This document shows positions 26,996 to 36,366 of a DNA stretch of 64,000 nucleotides, in pieces; the first letter of the stretch is position 1, and the number at the start of each line of letters is the position of its first letter. The stretch is from an uncultured Pelagibacteraceae bacterium. Its GTDB lineage: Bacteria; Pseudomonadota; Alphaproteobacteria; Pelagibacterales; Pelagibacteraceae. A program made the position numbers and the translations under genes. The notes beneath the pieces were generated by a model. It was not told the DNA's origin. It searched no databases and was given only the letters and a program-made list of their open reading frames with translations. The DNA lies in NCBI GenBank assembly GCA_902589155.1, contig CACIRV010000002.1:98804-162803 (forward strand). The letters run 5' to 3'.

Positions 26996-27286
26996 TTATC
27001 CTTTATATTGTTCTAACAGATCTTCACCCATTAGAGTTGTAACGGATTTCTCTAAGACTACTCCAGCTGCTGCTCTTTCTTTATGAAGTTCCTCATCAGC
27101 CTTAAAAGCTTTAAGACCATCCATTGTATCAAATCTAATAATGGTAGTGATTTTTGAGTCATTATCTTTTTCTGTTCCAGCATAAAGAAATGTCATACCG
27201 TATTTTTTAATCTTTTCTGAATTGCTGTGAACCATCGCTTTCCACTTTGCAAAAGTTGCAATTGGACTTTCTATTTTTACTATCAT
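26996..27286 (-). CDS. Small dimeric alpha/beta-barrel-like protein (DUF3764-like)
   Basis: 96 residues. The sequence alternates strands and helices (MIVKIESPIATFAKWKAMV, then GMTFLYAGTEKDND, then a TTIIRFDTMDGLKAF strand-helix unit) as in ferredoxin-like dimeric barrels. This resembles small marine proteins of the DUF3764 type, though recognition is tentative. It has a good upstream ribosome site and sits at the head of the small-protein operon after the secreted protein gene. Confidence 0.55.
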   Translation of the reverse strand: MIVKIESPIATFAKWKAMVHSNSEKIKKYGMTFLYAGTEKDNDSKITTIIRFDTMDGLKAFKADEELHKERAAAGVVLEKSVTTLMGEDLLEQYKG

Positions 27287-27303
27287 GTTTTACTCCTGTT
27301 AGT

Positions 27304-27684
27304 TTAATAAATTCCAGATTTTACCAGTTTATCAATTTCTGCTTTAGCTGAAGGTATTAGTTTATAAATATATTTATCACAATTGCTGGTTTTTTTTTCA
27401 TCATATGGTTTTCCGTAAAGTTCATCGATAGATTTGTTAAGTTCTGCATTAATAAAATCTTCTTTGACACCCTCTTTAATTAAATATGATGTTAAAAATT
27501 TCTTAGCAGAAATAGAATAAACAATCTTATCTAGTTCTAAAGTACCTTGAGGTATCATGCTGTTGGCATAATAAAGTCCAGTGCATTCTAAAGTAGCTTT
27601 TTTGTCTTTATCACTTAAATGCCCGCTGGCAATAACTGAACCAAAGTATAAAAAAACTGTAATAATTAAAAAAAATATTTTCAT
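27304..27684 (-). CDS. Secreted small protein of unknown function
   Basis: 126 residues with a signal peptide (about 1-19, FFLIITVFLYFGSVIAS). The mature part is mostly helical and holds two cysteines (near 34 and 102) that may pair in the periplasm. It lies upstream of the small barrel-like gene with a 17-base gap and is probably part of the same operon. No family recognised. Confidence 0.6.
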   Translation of the reverse strand: MKIFFLIITVFLYFGSVIASGHLSDKDKKATLECTGLYYANSMIPQGTLELDKIVYSISAKKFLTSYLIKEGVKEDFINAELNKSIDELYGKPYDEKKTSNCDKYIYKLIPSAKAEIDKLVKSGIY

Positions 27685-27778
27685 AATTTTAATATTTTGA
27701 CAAATTCTGTATTATTTTAATTGTGTTAAAAGTAGATTGCAGGTATGCATAATGTCTACAACTACAGGTTTGTATTAT

Positions 27779-28654
27779 ATGAAAATTGTTGATTGTACCT
27801 CATTTTACTCTGAGCACATGATGTATGAAGTGAGGCTAAACATCTTAAAAGACAAGGTAGACAAATTTATTGTAACTGAGTCAACTTATTCTCATAGTGG
27901 AAAAAAGAAAAAGTTGAATTTCGACATAAATAATTATCCTAAATTTAAAGATAAGATTATTCATGTTGTGATAGACAGAGAACCAGACGGCATTGTTCCT
28001 GAAAATAACGATCCATCCTTACAAAGATCTAATAGTTTAAAAAGAATTGCTCTTTCTTACGATGAAAGTTTAAAAGCTTTAAAAGACTTCTCTGATGAAG
28101 ACTTAATAATGTTAAGTGATAATGATGAAATACCTAATTTAGACTCAAAAGATTTTCAAACGAATAAAAAAGACATTGTTCTTTTCAAACAATTGTTTTT
28201 TTATTTTAAATTTAACTTGCTATATGACAAAATGTATTGGTTTGGCACTAAAGGTTGTAAAAAGAAAAAACTAAAATCCTTATCGTGGTTAAAAAATATT
28301 AAATTAAAAAAATATCCATTTTGGAGAATAGATACTCTTTTTTCTGAAACTAAACAAATTAATTTACAAATAATTCAAGAGGGAGGCTGGCATTTTACCA
28401 ATTTAAAAACTCCAGAAGATATGTATGAAAAATTTGTAAACTTTGGACATCATAATGAATTTAAATTAAGTGGTTTAACAGTAGAAAAGATAAGGGAAAA
28501 AATAAAAAATAAAGAAATGTTCTATGATCATTTCGTAGATCAAAGCTCAACAAACAAATGGAAAAGTGATTATAAGTTAAAAAAGTATAACTCGAATCTT
28601 TTACCGAAATATTTAAGCGATAATCAAAATAAATATATAGAATGGTTCGATTAA
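27779..28654 (+). CDS. Family 17 glycosyltransferase-like protein
   Basis: About 291 residues from ATG 27779, where the protein begins MKIVDCTSFYSEHMMYEVRL as in GT17 members. KFIVTESTYSHSGKKK, IMLSDNDEIP (DxD-type motif) and the C-terminal GGWHFTNL are characteristic. GT17 enzymes add beta-1,4-GlcNAc to mannose in eukaryotes; bacterial homologues occur in surface-glycan pathways. Upstream TTG and ATG codons would lengthen it by up to 14 residues. The gene is single and separate from the main glycan block. Confidence 0.75.
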   Translation: MKIVDCTSFYSEHMMYEVRLNILKDKVDKFIVTESTYSHSGKKKKLNFDINNYPKFKDKIIHVVIDREPDGIVPENNDPSLQRSNSLKRIALSYDESLKALKDFSDEDLIMLSDNDEIPNLDSKDFQTNKKDIVLFKQLFFYFKFNLLYDKMYWFGTKGCKKKKLKSLSWLKNIKLKKYPFWRIDTLFSETKQINLQIIQEGGWHFTNLKTPEDMYEKFVNFGHHNEFKLSGLTVEKIREKIKNKEMFYDHFVDQSSTNKWKSDYKLKKYNSNLLPKYLSDNQNKYIEWFD

Positions 28655-29655
28655 GGTATTAAAATGATTTTAGGCGCTATGCAAGTACCATTATGTATTT
28701 CATTGAAAGCCTCTGAACCCTTTTTAAGCTCTCTATATTCTATCCAACCTAAGTCACCTAATTTTTTTTTTGTTAAAATATCCAAGGTATTCTGAAAATC
28801 TTTGTTGGTATAACAATAAGTCCCAACAAGAGTAATTTCTTGAATTGTAAGTTTTTTAAAATCAAAAGTTCCTGAAGGTTGTGTTAGGCCTATGTGTACT
28901 ATTGTTCCACCTGGAACAATTGATTTTATAGCTTGAAGACGAGTAACTTCTAAACCAACAGACTCTAGTATTAAATCAAAATTGTTTTCTTTAATTGCTT
29001 TATCATCAGGAGATACAAAATTAGCTGAAAGATACTTTGAACACTCAACTAATCTTTTTTTATTAGGATCAGACATAACAATATTTTTAGAATTTTTTTC
29101 TGTATTCAAAATTAAGCCACATAGTAAACCTATTGCCCCTGCCCCTTGGATTAGAATTTTGCATTCAGATAAAGGTTTTTTTAAATTTTTTTCAGCTAAT
29201 AAAACTGCGTGTAGTGCCACTGCAGCAGGTTCAGCTAGAGCTGCTTCTTTAATACTAAGATCCTTTGGAACTTCAAAAATATTTTTTTCTGGTGCTGATA
29301 CAAGTTCTGCTAGTCCTCCTTCTCTTTTTATGGGAGTGCTCATTCCAATCATTGTCCTTTTGGGACATAAATGTTCTCTTTCATTTTTACAATAGTTACA
29401 CTTCTCGCAACTTATTAAAGGATTTATAACAACTTCTTTATTTTTATATTTGCCATCGAGACTAGTTCCACTCACTTCATGACCTAATATTAAAGGAGGA
29501 ATTCTTCTTTCATCATTGCCATGGTAGGCATGCATATCAGAACCACATATTCCAGAAGCTTTGACTTTTATTAAGACTTCGCCAGGCTTGGGATTAGGAT
29601 CTTTTTCTTCTCTGAAATCTACTTTATTAGTGCCAGTATAAACTAATGCATGCAT
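28651..29655 (-). CDS. Zinc-dependent alcohol dehydrogenase (threonine/sorbitol dehydrogenase type)
   Basis: 334 residues, medium-chain dehydrogenase. Catalytic zinc ligands fall in GICGSDMHAYHG and GHEVSG, the structural zinc cysteines in CEKCNYCKNEREHLC, and the NAD motif is GAGAIGLL. It overlaps hpsN by one base (TAATG) and follows it in the DHPS operon, so it probably oxidises or interconverts a sulfonated alcohol, for example equilibrating DHPS enantiomers as HpsO/HpsP are thought to do. Exact role not shown by sequence. Confidence 0.8.
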   Translation of the reverse strand: MHALVYTGTNKVDFREEKDPNPKPGEVLIKVKASGICGSDMHAYHGNDERRIPPLILGHEVSGTSLDGKYKNKEVVINPLISCEKCNYCKNEREHLCPKRTMIGMSTPIKREGGLAELVSAPEKNIFEVPKDLSIKEAALAEPAAVALHAVLLAEKNLKKPLSECKILIQGAGAIGLLCGLILNTEKNSKNIVMSDPNKKRLVECSKYLSANFVSPDDKAIKENNFDLILESVGLEVTRLQAIKSIVPGGTIVHIGLTQPSGTFDFKKLTIQEITLVGTYCYTNKDFQNTLDILTKKKLGDLGWIEYRELKKGSEAFNEIHNGTCIAPKIILIP

Positions 29656-30941
29656 TAATTCGAAAAGCCGTATTTTCTTAGTCTTACATCAGCAGTTCTG
29701 GCGTGGGCTTCCATTCCTTCAGCTCTACCCAGTCGTGCCGCTGTTGCTCCAACCACTTCTGTAGCTTCCTTTGTCATTCTCTGGAAGGTAAGAGTTTTAA
29801 TAAATTTCCCCACAAATAAACCACCTGTATATCTTCCACCACCTTTAGTTGGTAAAATATGATTTGTACCAGAACATTTGTCGCCATAAGCAACTGTTGT
29901 TTCTTCTCCTAAAAATAAAGATCCATAGTTTCTTAATCTTTTTAGCCACCAATCTAAATTTTCAGCGTGGACTTCTAAATGTTCAGATGCATATTTATCG
30001 CTTACCTCTGCCATTTCTTCATTAGTATCGCATAAAATTACTTCCCCATAATCTTTCCAAGCAGCAGTTGCATTTACTTTTGCTAATTCAGGTAGTTCAT
30101 TTATTAATTCTGGCACTCTTTTCATTGTAAAGTCAGCTAAAGCTTTGTCCGTTGTAAATAACCAGCCTGGAGAATTATAACCATGTTCTAGTTGACCAAC
30201 AAGATCTACTGCTACAATTTCTTTATCTGCAGACTTATCCGCTATGATTGCTATTTCTGTTGGGCCTGCAAATTGATCAATACCAACTTTTCCATAAACA
30301 ATTCTTTTAGCTTCAGCTACATACTGGTTTCCTGCTCCAACTAAAAAATCAACTGGAGGATTGTTAAAGCAACCGTGTGTCATTGAGCCAATTGCAGCTA
30401 CACCGCCTAAATTCATGATTACATCAGCACCACAATGATTAGCTGCGAAAATTATTCCAGGATTAGCTCCATCTTTATCTTTAGGAGGGCTGGCACAAAT
30501 AATAGTTTTTACACCAGCTACTTTCGCTGGAGTAATAGCCATTACAGCAGAAGAAATATGAGCATATCTACCTCCAGGAATGTAACATCCTGCAGTATCT
30601 ACTGGTATTAATCTTTGTCCTGCAAACAATCCTTTTGATAATTCGACTTCAAATCCATTATTCATGCTTTTTAACTGGTGTTCGGCAAATTTTTTAATTC
30701 TTTCGTGAGCAAATTTTACATCATCTTTAGTTTTTTGATCAACTTTTTTAATTGCTTCTTCAATCTTCTCTTTTGAAACAATTACTTCCCCTTCGTATTT
30801 ATCAAATTTTTTGTTAAGTTCTTTAAGTGCTTCTTCTTTTCTTTTTGCTATATCATTAAGGATATCTTGCACAGCTGCCTGTGTTTTGTGATCATCCGTC
30901 TCCGGAGTTTTAGCTGCTTTCTTTATATATTTAACTGCCAT
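29655..30941 (-). CDS. hpsN: HisD-like sulfopropanediol 3-dehydrogenase (HpsN type)
   Basis: About 428 residues from ATG 30941; a longer start at 30968 would overlap dctM more. It is a histidinol dehydrogenase-family enzyme (GCYIPGGRY, GPTEIAIIAD, and LEHGYNSPGW where HisD has its zinc-binding EHD region), but it lies next to a TRAP transporter and an ADH gene and not in a his operon. HpsN oxidises (R)-2,3-dihydroxypropane-1-sulfonate to (R)-sulfolactate with NAD. SuyAB, encoded 9 kb on, would use that product. The start is 11 bases inside the dctM gene. Confidence 0.83.
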   Translation of the reverse strand: MAVKYIKKAAKTPETDDHKTQAAVQDILNDIAKRKEEALKELNKKFDKYEGEVIVSKEKIEEAIKKVDQKTKDDVKFAHERIKKFAEHQLKSMNNGFEVELSKGLFAGQRLIPVDTAGCYIPGGRYAHISSAVMAITPAKVAGVKTIICASPPKDKDGANPGIIFAANHCGADVIMNLGGVAAIGSMTHGCFNNPPVDFLVGAGNQYVAEAKRIVYGKVGIDQFAGPTEIAIIADKSADKEIVAVDLVGQLEHGYNSPGWLFTTDKALADFTMKRVPELINELPELAKVNATAAWKDYGEVILCDTNEEMAEVSDKYASEHLEVHAENLDWWLKRLRNYGSLFLGEETTVAYGDKCSGTNHILPTKGGGRYTGGLFVGKFIKTLTFQRMTKEATEVVGATAARLGRAEGMEAHARTADVRLRKYGFSN

Positions 30942-32265
30942 AAAGTAATGTTGGTAACCACAAAGCAATTTGTGGAAATAGTACTATTAATACTAATCCA
31001 ATAATTTGCAAGACCATAAATTGCATCATTCCGAAATAAATATCTTTTAAATCCCATTCAGGCACAACACCTTTTAAAAAATAGGCTGAAAGTGCAACTG
31101 GTGGAGATAGCCAGGCGGTTTGGAGATTGACAGCAACTAATATAGCGAACCATGTTAAATTGAACCCAAGAGCTTCAACTAACGGTAAAATTATCGGTAT
31201 AATAATCATTACTATTGGGACCCATTCTAAAGGCCAGCCAAGCAAGAATATCATTATCATTATCATTGCCAAAATAAGATACTTATTCATATCTAATCCT
31301 AATAAAAATTCAGTCAGCAATGTAGGAGTGCCTAATCTTGCAAATACTGCTCCAAAAAAATTAGAAGCTGCAACTAAAACCATTATTAAAGCGGTTATTT
31401 CTAAAGTTTTAACTAAAGCTTCCTGTAATTTTGATAATGTTAATTTTTTATACGCCAGTGATAAAAGAAGAGCACCCATCGCTCCACATCCTGCTGCTTC
31501 TGTAGGTGTAGCAAAACCAAATAAAATACTTCCAAGTGCAGCAAAAACTAAAGCAGCTGGTGGGACTAGTCCTAAAAAGAATTCAATCCAAACTTTTGTC
31601 ATGCTTGTTGCTCTCATATCTTCTGGTAAAGGTGGTCCAAGTTTTGGATTCAACATACATCTGACTGTTGTGTAGGCTGCGTACAATGTAGCTAATAATA
31701 TTCCAGGAAATATAGCTGCAGCAAATAAATCAATTACAGGAATTTCCATTATTGGCCCCATAACTACAAGCATGATGCTTGGAGGAATTAAAATACCTAA
31801 AGTTCCTCCAGCAGTAATTGTTCCTGCAGCTAACCTTACATCATAACCTGATCTATTCATTGATTTAGCCGCCATAATTCCTAAAATTGTTACTGAGGCT
31901 CCTACAATCCCTGTTGCTGCTGCAAATATTACCGAAACAAATAAAACAGCGTAATATAATGATCCTCTTACTCTAGCTAACATTAACTGAAATGCCGAAA
32001 ACAGTCTTTCCATAAGACCGGCTTGTTCCATCATTATTCCCATAAAGACAAAGAGCGGGACGGCGGCGAGAGTTTGTTCAGTCATGACCATAGAAAACTG
32101 TAAGGTCATTAAGTAAAAGACGAGTTTTCCAAATCCTAAATAACCAAACACGAAGCCTAAAAATATCAGTGTAAACGAAATAGGAAATCCAACAAATATT
32201 GCGAAAAGCATTACTCCTACAAGAATAAAACCAAGAACTGCTGGATCTATCAATTCAGCAATCAT
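30931..32265 (-). CDS. TRAP transporter large membrane subunit (DctM family)
   Basis: 444 residues with about 12 hydrophobic helices. GIVGASVTILGIMAAKSM and GTLGILIPPSIMLVV are DctM family signatures. It forms the channel part of a tripartite ATP-independent periplasmic transporter driven by a sodium gradient. It overlaps dctQ by four bases (ATGA) and hpsN by 11. By operon context it should import DHPS (HpsM-like). Confidence 0.9.
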   Translation of the reverse strand: MIAELIDPAVLGFILVGVMLFAIFVGFPISFTLIFLGFVFGYLGFGKLVFYLMTLQFSMVMTEQTLAAVPLFVFMGIMMEQAGLMERLFSAFQLMLARVRGSLYYAVLFVSVIFAAATGIVGASVTILGIMAAKSMNRSGYDVRLAAGTITAGGTLGILIPPSIMLVVMGPIMEIPVIDLFAAAIFPGILLATLYAAYTTVRCMLNPKLGPPLPEDMRATSMTKVWIEFFLGLVPPAALVFAALGSILFGFATPTEAAGCGAMGALLLSLAYKKLTLSKLQEALVKTLEITALIMVLVAASNFFGAVFARLGTPTLLTEFLLGLDMNKYLILAMIMIMIFLLGWPLEWVPIVMIIIPIILPLVEALGFNLTWFAILVAVNLQTAWLSPPVALSAYFLKGVVPEWDLKDIYFGMMQFMVLQIIGLVLIVLFPQIALWLPTLLYGS

Positions 32266-32873
32266 TTACTCTCTCCTGGCCATTCACCTTTTTTTGCTGC
32301 CCAATAACTTTTTAATAATTCTGAAATACCTTGGATTAGAAGAAATATAATTCCAACAAGTAAACATGTTTTTATTGGCCACATATATGGCATCCATGTT
32401 GTGTCCATCCCTCTTTCTCCTCTTTGTATTGACTCACCTACATAACCAATTGTCATGTAAAGAAAAACTAGTAAGCCTGGAAAATAAAATAAAATATATA
32501 ACCAAAAATCTACAAGTCCTTGATTTTTAGTTTTAAAATTTCGGTATAAAAAGTCTGCTCTGATGTGAACACCTTTAGAAAGAGCATAACCCGCTCCTAA
32601 CATAAATAATGCTCCATATAAAAATCTACTAATATCGTAAGCCCAAATTGTAGGTGCTAAAAATAATTTTCTCATTATGACTTCATAAGTCATGGCGAAA
32701 ATTAAAGGCATTAAAATCCAACAAACAACGCTACCAACTCTCTTACTAAATTTATCTATTGATGTAATAGTGTTCGCCATCCATAGTGGCATATCATCAG
32801 GCATCTTGCCTGAACCACCGCGTCTTTCAGCGATCATTTCATCTGATTTATCTAATTTTGTTCTTAAAGGCAT
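32262..32873 (-). CDS. TRAP transporter small membrane subunit (DctQ family)
   Basis: 203 residues. The N terminus carries an unusual polar stretch of about 40 residues before four membrane helices; MRKLFLAPTIWAYDISRFLYGALFM and the LSKGVHIRADFLYR segment are typical of DctQ. It works with the DctM protein and the binding protein encoded upstream. Confidence 0.87.
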   Translation of the reverse strand: MPLRTKLDKSDEMIAERRGGSGKMPDDMPLWMANTITSIDKFSKRVGSVVCWILMPLIFAMTYEVIMRKLFLAPTIWAYDISRFLYGALFMLGAGYALSKGVHIRADFLYRNFKTKNQGLVDFWLYILFYFPGLLVFLYMTIGYVGESIQRGERGMDTTWMPYMWPIKTCLLVGIIFLLIQGISELLKSYWAAKKGEWPGESK

Positions 32874-32883
32874 TGGCTCCTTT

Positions 32884-32929
32884 TTATTTTAAAAAAATAA
32901 AGCGGATCAATTAAATGATCCGCTTTATT
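32884..32929 (-). terminator. Intrinsic terminator or attenuator between the TRAP binding-protein gene and dctQ
   Basis: A 14-bp stem (32896-32909 with 32916-32929) with a 6-base loop is followed, on the minus strand, by a run of seven T opposite 32891-32897. It sits between the binding-protein stop and the dctQ start, as does the hairpin after tauA. Confidence 0.85.
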
Positions 32930-32947
32930 ATAATCTTTACTTAATGA

Positions 32948-34042
32948 CTATTTTAATGTCGCTGCGTGAGCCATTCCTAGCTTAGCATTTGACATTTGAG
33001 CACCGCTCCAAAATGGAACAGCAATATCAGCAAATTCTTTCATTGATTTATAAACTTTAGCGAAAAATTTGTTATCCGCTGCGTTTTTGTTCAATGTTTT
33101 CTTTGCTGCTGCCATATATTCTGTAAAGTAGTCTGATGGTGTATCTTCTAAGATAACGCCATGCTTAGTAGTTAATTCTCTTAAAGCTTTTCCATTTTCA
33201 TAGATTCTGTAGCTTAAAGATTTTGCTAATGAAGCGTTTGCAGCTACTTCAAGAGATTTTTTCTCATGAGCAGTCATTTTTTTGTAAGTTTTTCCAGTAA
33301 TATAAAAGTCAGCATTTACTACTACTTGGTGTAAACCTTGAAGGTAATAGTGTTTTAGTACTTTTTGGAAACCAAAAGTTAAATCTGGTTTCGGACAACA
33401 CCATTCTGCTGCATCGATTGTACCTGCTTGTAATGCTGGTAAAATATCTCCACCACCCATTGCTACAGATGCTATACCGATATCTTTATATGTTTGACCA
33501 GGAATTCCTGGAGGCGTTCTGAACTTGTATTTTCTAAAGTCAGCCATATCTTTAATTGGTTTTGGAAACCAACCTAAAGCTTCTGGGCCTACTGGTTGAA
33601 GCATAAATCCTTTTATGTCTCTTCCCATTTCTTTCCAAAGTTGGTCGTATAATTCTTTACCACCACCATATTGAAACCAAGATAAGAAAGCTAAGTTATC
33701 TATACCTACTCCACCGCCAGCTACTGGAGATCCAAATAACATGGCTGCTGGATGATCGCCTGACCAATAGTGTGTCCAAGCAAATCCACAGTCGATTAAT
33801 CCTTTGTCAACTGCATCTAATGTTTCTTTTACCCCAACAACAGCTCCAGCTGGTAAAATTTCAAATTTTAATGAACCATCTGTAAGTGCTGTTACAGTGT
33901 CAGTAAAGTCCTTTAACATTTTCACTTCATCAGCTTTAGTGTTAAGAACGGTCTGACATTTTAATGTTTTAGCGTTCGCAGTACTCATTGAAAAACCAAC
34001 AAATACAGCCAAACTTAAAACTACAGTTAATAATTTTCTCAT
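32948..34042 (-). CDS. TRAP transporter periplasmic binding protein (DctP family, HpsK-like)
   Basis: 364 residues with a signal peptide (about 1-24, ending STANAK). The mature protein follows the DctP plan: LPAGAVVGVKETLDAVDKG, FGSPVAGGGVG, FRTPPGIPGQTY and GGGDILPALQAGTIDAAEW. It belongs to the branch with an EAWNQLW-like region, here KELYDQLWKEMG. Its neighbours predict a sulfonate such as DHPS as ligand. A good ribosome site lies before the ATG. Confidence 0.9.
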   Translation of the reverse strand: MRKLLTVVLSLAVFVGFSMSTANAKTLKCQTVLNTKADEVKMLKDFTDTVTALTDGSLKFEILPAGAVVGVKETLDAVDKGLIDCGFAWTHYWSGDHPAAMLFGSPVAGGGVGIDNLAFLSWFQYGGGKELYDQLWKEMGRDIKGFMLQPVGPEALGWFPKPIKDMADFRKYKFRTPPGIPGQTYKDIGIASVAMGGGDILPALQAGTIDAAEWCCPKPDLTFGFQKVLKHYYLQGLHQVVVNADFYITGKTYKKMTAHEKKSLEVAANASLAKSLSYRIYENGKALRELTTKHGVILEDTPSDYFTEYMAAAKKTLNKNAADNKFFAKVYKSMKEFADIAVPFWSGAQMSNAKLGMAHAATLK

Positions 34043-34180
34043 TATTCCCCCGTTTGATTATTGTTAATTGCGGAATTAAACCTTTTTAAAAATTCAGAGT
34101 CAAATGATAGTATTAAAACCCTGGGTTGAATTTCATGCATTGGCAATTAAGAATTTTCCTCCTATAAGTATAATTTATCT

Positions 34181-35788
34181 ATGGAAGAATTTGATTACAT
34201 AATAATTGGAGCAGGATCAGCTGGTTGTGTTCTTGCCAATCGATTAACTGCTAACCAAAAAAATAAAGTTCTTTTATTAGAGGCTGGAGGTAAAGATACT
34301 TACCCATGGATACATATTCCAGTAGGTTATTATAAAACCATGCATAACCCAAAAGTAGACTGGTGTTTCCATACGGAAAAAGATGAAACAATGAATAACA
34401 GATCCATTCGCTATCCTAGAGGTAAAACTTTGGGAGGTAGTTCTTCTATAAATGGTCTTCTTTGGATTAGAGGTCAAAGTAATGACTATAATAACTGGAG
34501 ACAACAAGGAAATACTGGCTGGGGTTGGGAAGATGTTCTCCCATACTTTTTAAAATCAGAAAATAATGAATTGGGAAAAAATGAATTTCATAATGATGAA
34601 GGACCAATAGCCGTTACTAATAAAAAAATTAACTTAAAAATGTTAGAAGAATTTCAAAATGCAGCTGAAGAATTTGGCATTCCTAGAACAAATGATTTTA
34701 ATAGAGGTGATAACTTTGGAGTAGGCTACTTTCAATTCACTACAACTCGTGAAAAGTTATTAAAACTCCGTTGTAGTGCTGCTAAAGGATACTTAAACCC
34801 AATTAAAAAAAGATCCAATTTAAGAATAATTGTTAATGCCCATGTTCAAAAAATAAATTTTGAGGGAAAAAAAGCCACAAGTGTAAGTTTTTATAACAAA
34901 GAAAAATTAACAACTATAAAAGCAAATAAAGAAATATTGCTTTCCGCAGGATCTATTGGGTCACCTCATATTCTTCAAGTATCTGGCTTAGGAGATGCAC
35001 AAAAATTAAAAAAACTTGGAATATCAATTGTTCAAGAACTAAGAGGCGTAGGAAAAAACTTACAAGATCATTTAATGTTTAGACCAGTATATAAAGTAAA
35101 AAACTTAAAATCCTTAAATGGTAAAATTAATAGTTTATTGGGAAATCTACTAATAGGTTTAGAATATATATTTAATCAAAGCGGGCCAATGACAATGGGA
35201 GCTAGTCAGGTTTGTGGTTTTCTTAAAAGTGATCCATCGCGAGCTACCCCCAATTTACAGTTTCATGTTCAACCAATTAGTACAGATATTTTAGGTGCTA
35301 CTAAAATGCACGACTTTGATGGTATTACTCCTACAATTGCAAATATTAGACCCACGAGTAGAGGCGAAATTAACATTACCAGTAACGATAGTAGAGATAA
35401 TCCTAAAATTAAAATGAATTATTTGTCTACTAAGGATGACAGAGATGTTGCTGCACAAAGTTTAAAAATCGTAAGAAAGATAATGCTAGAAACAAAATCA
35501 TTCAAAAAATATGAACCAGAAGAATATAGACCAGGAATACATATTACCGAAAATGAAGAATTAGTTCAGGCAGGAAGTGAGCATACGCAGACAATCTTTC
35601 ATCCTGTTGGAACATGTAAAATGGGAAGTGGAGACGACTCAGTTGTAGATGAAAAACTAAAAGTTAGAGGAATAGAAAATTTAAGAGTGATAGATGCTTC
35701 AATCATGCCTAATATCACCTCAGGCAATACAAATGCACCTACTATAATGATTGCTGAAAAGGCTGCAGACATGATATTGAATCAATAA
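34181..35788 (+). CDS. GMC-family FAD oxidoreductase (choline dehydrogenase-like)
   Basis: 535 residues. The FAD motif [13 protein letters not shown] (12-24), [33 protein letters not shown] and the C-terminal HPVGTCKMG plus [20 protein letters not shown] region mark GMC enzymes, which oxidise primary alcohols to aldehydes. It is divergent from the TRAP binding-protein gene and may help oxidise DHPS, but GMC members have many substrates. It is followed by yjbE with two bases between. Confidence 0.85.
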   Translation: MEEFDYIIIGAGSAGCVLANRLTANQKNKVLLLEAGGKDTYPWIHIPVGYYKTMHNPKVDWCFHTEKDETMNNRSIRYPRGKTLGGSSSINGLLWIRGQSNDYNNWRQQGNTGWGWEDVLPYFLKSENNELGKNEFHNDEGPIAVTNKKINLKMLEEFQNAAEEFGIPRTNDFNRGDNFGVGYFQFTTTREKLLKLRCSAAKGYLNPIKKRSNLRIIVNAHVQKINFEGKKATSVSFYNKEKLTTIKANKEILLSAGSIGSPHILQVSGLGDAQKLKKLGISIVQELRGVGKNLQDHLMFRPVYKVKNLKSLNGKINSLLGNLLIGLEYIFNQSGPMTMGASQVCGFLKSDPSRATPNLQFHVQPISTDILGATKMHDFDGITPTIANIRPTSRGEINITSNDSRDNPKIKMNYLSTKDDRDVAAQSLKIVRKIMLETKSFKKYEPEEYRPGIHITENEELVQAGSEHTQTIFHPVGTCKMGSGDDSVVDEKLKVRGIENLRVIDASIMPNITSGNTNAPTIMIAEKAADMILNQ

Positions 35789-35790
35789 AT

Positions 35791-36366
35791 ATGTCAGAAC
35801 AAGTAATTATATTTTCTCAAATAGTTTTTATAGATCTAGTTTTAGCAGGGGATAACGCAATTATAATTGGAATGGTTGCATCAAAATTTCCTCCAGCTCA
35901 AAGAAAAAAAATTATCTTTTGGGGTATCGGTGGCGCAGTAATTTTAAGAATACTTCTTACTTTGTTAACAGCATATCTTCTGCAGATAACAGGCTTAAGA
36001 TTATTAGGAGGAATTCTTTTACTTTACATTGTTTATAAACTCTATGTTGATGTCATTAAAGACAATCAAAATAAAAATAAGGATATTAAGGTCGATAGCT
36101 CAAGCTTAATTAAAGCTATTTTTACAGTTTTGCTTGCGGATTTTACTATGAGCTTAGATAATGTTTTAGGTGTTGCCGGAGCAGCTGGCCATCATTATCA
36201 TTTATTAGTATTTGGATTAGTTCTATCCATAGTATTAATGGCGGTAGCTGCCACTTTAATCTCTAAATGGATTAAAGAGTATAAGTGGATTGCTTGGATT
36301 GGTTTATTAGCTATATTAATAGTAGCTATAGAATTAATCTATACAGATATAAAGATACTAATTTAA
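35791..36366 (+). CDS. TerC/YjbE-family integral membrane protein
   Basis: 191 residues with about six membrane helices. Two related acidic motifs, LAGDNAIIIG near the N terminus and SLDNVLGVAGAAGHHYHLL in the middle, are the paired metal-binding motifs of TerC-like exporters. Some YjbE/YkoY relatives export manganese. It starts two bases after the GMC gene stop and its stop overlaps the SDR start (TAATG). Confidence 0.8.
   Translation: MSEQVIIFSQIVFIDLVLAGDNAIIIGMVASKFPPAQRKKIIFWGIGGAVILRILLTLLTAYLLQITGLRLLGGILLLYIVYKLYVDVIKDNQNKNKDIKVDSSSLIKAIFTVLLADFTMSLDNVLGVAGAAGHHYHLLVFGLVLSIVLMAVAATLISKWIKEYKWIAWIGLLAILIVAIELIYTDIKILI

Noticed and set aside
29655..30941. A histidinol dehydrogenase for histidine synthesis.
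   Set aside because: The gene sits with a TRAP transporter and an alcohol dehydrogenase, and the region around the zinc site is like HpsN.
31127..31675. A 182-codon open frame on the plus strand.
   Set aside because: It lies wholly opposite the TRAP large-subunit gene, and the composition is that of an antisense shadow.
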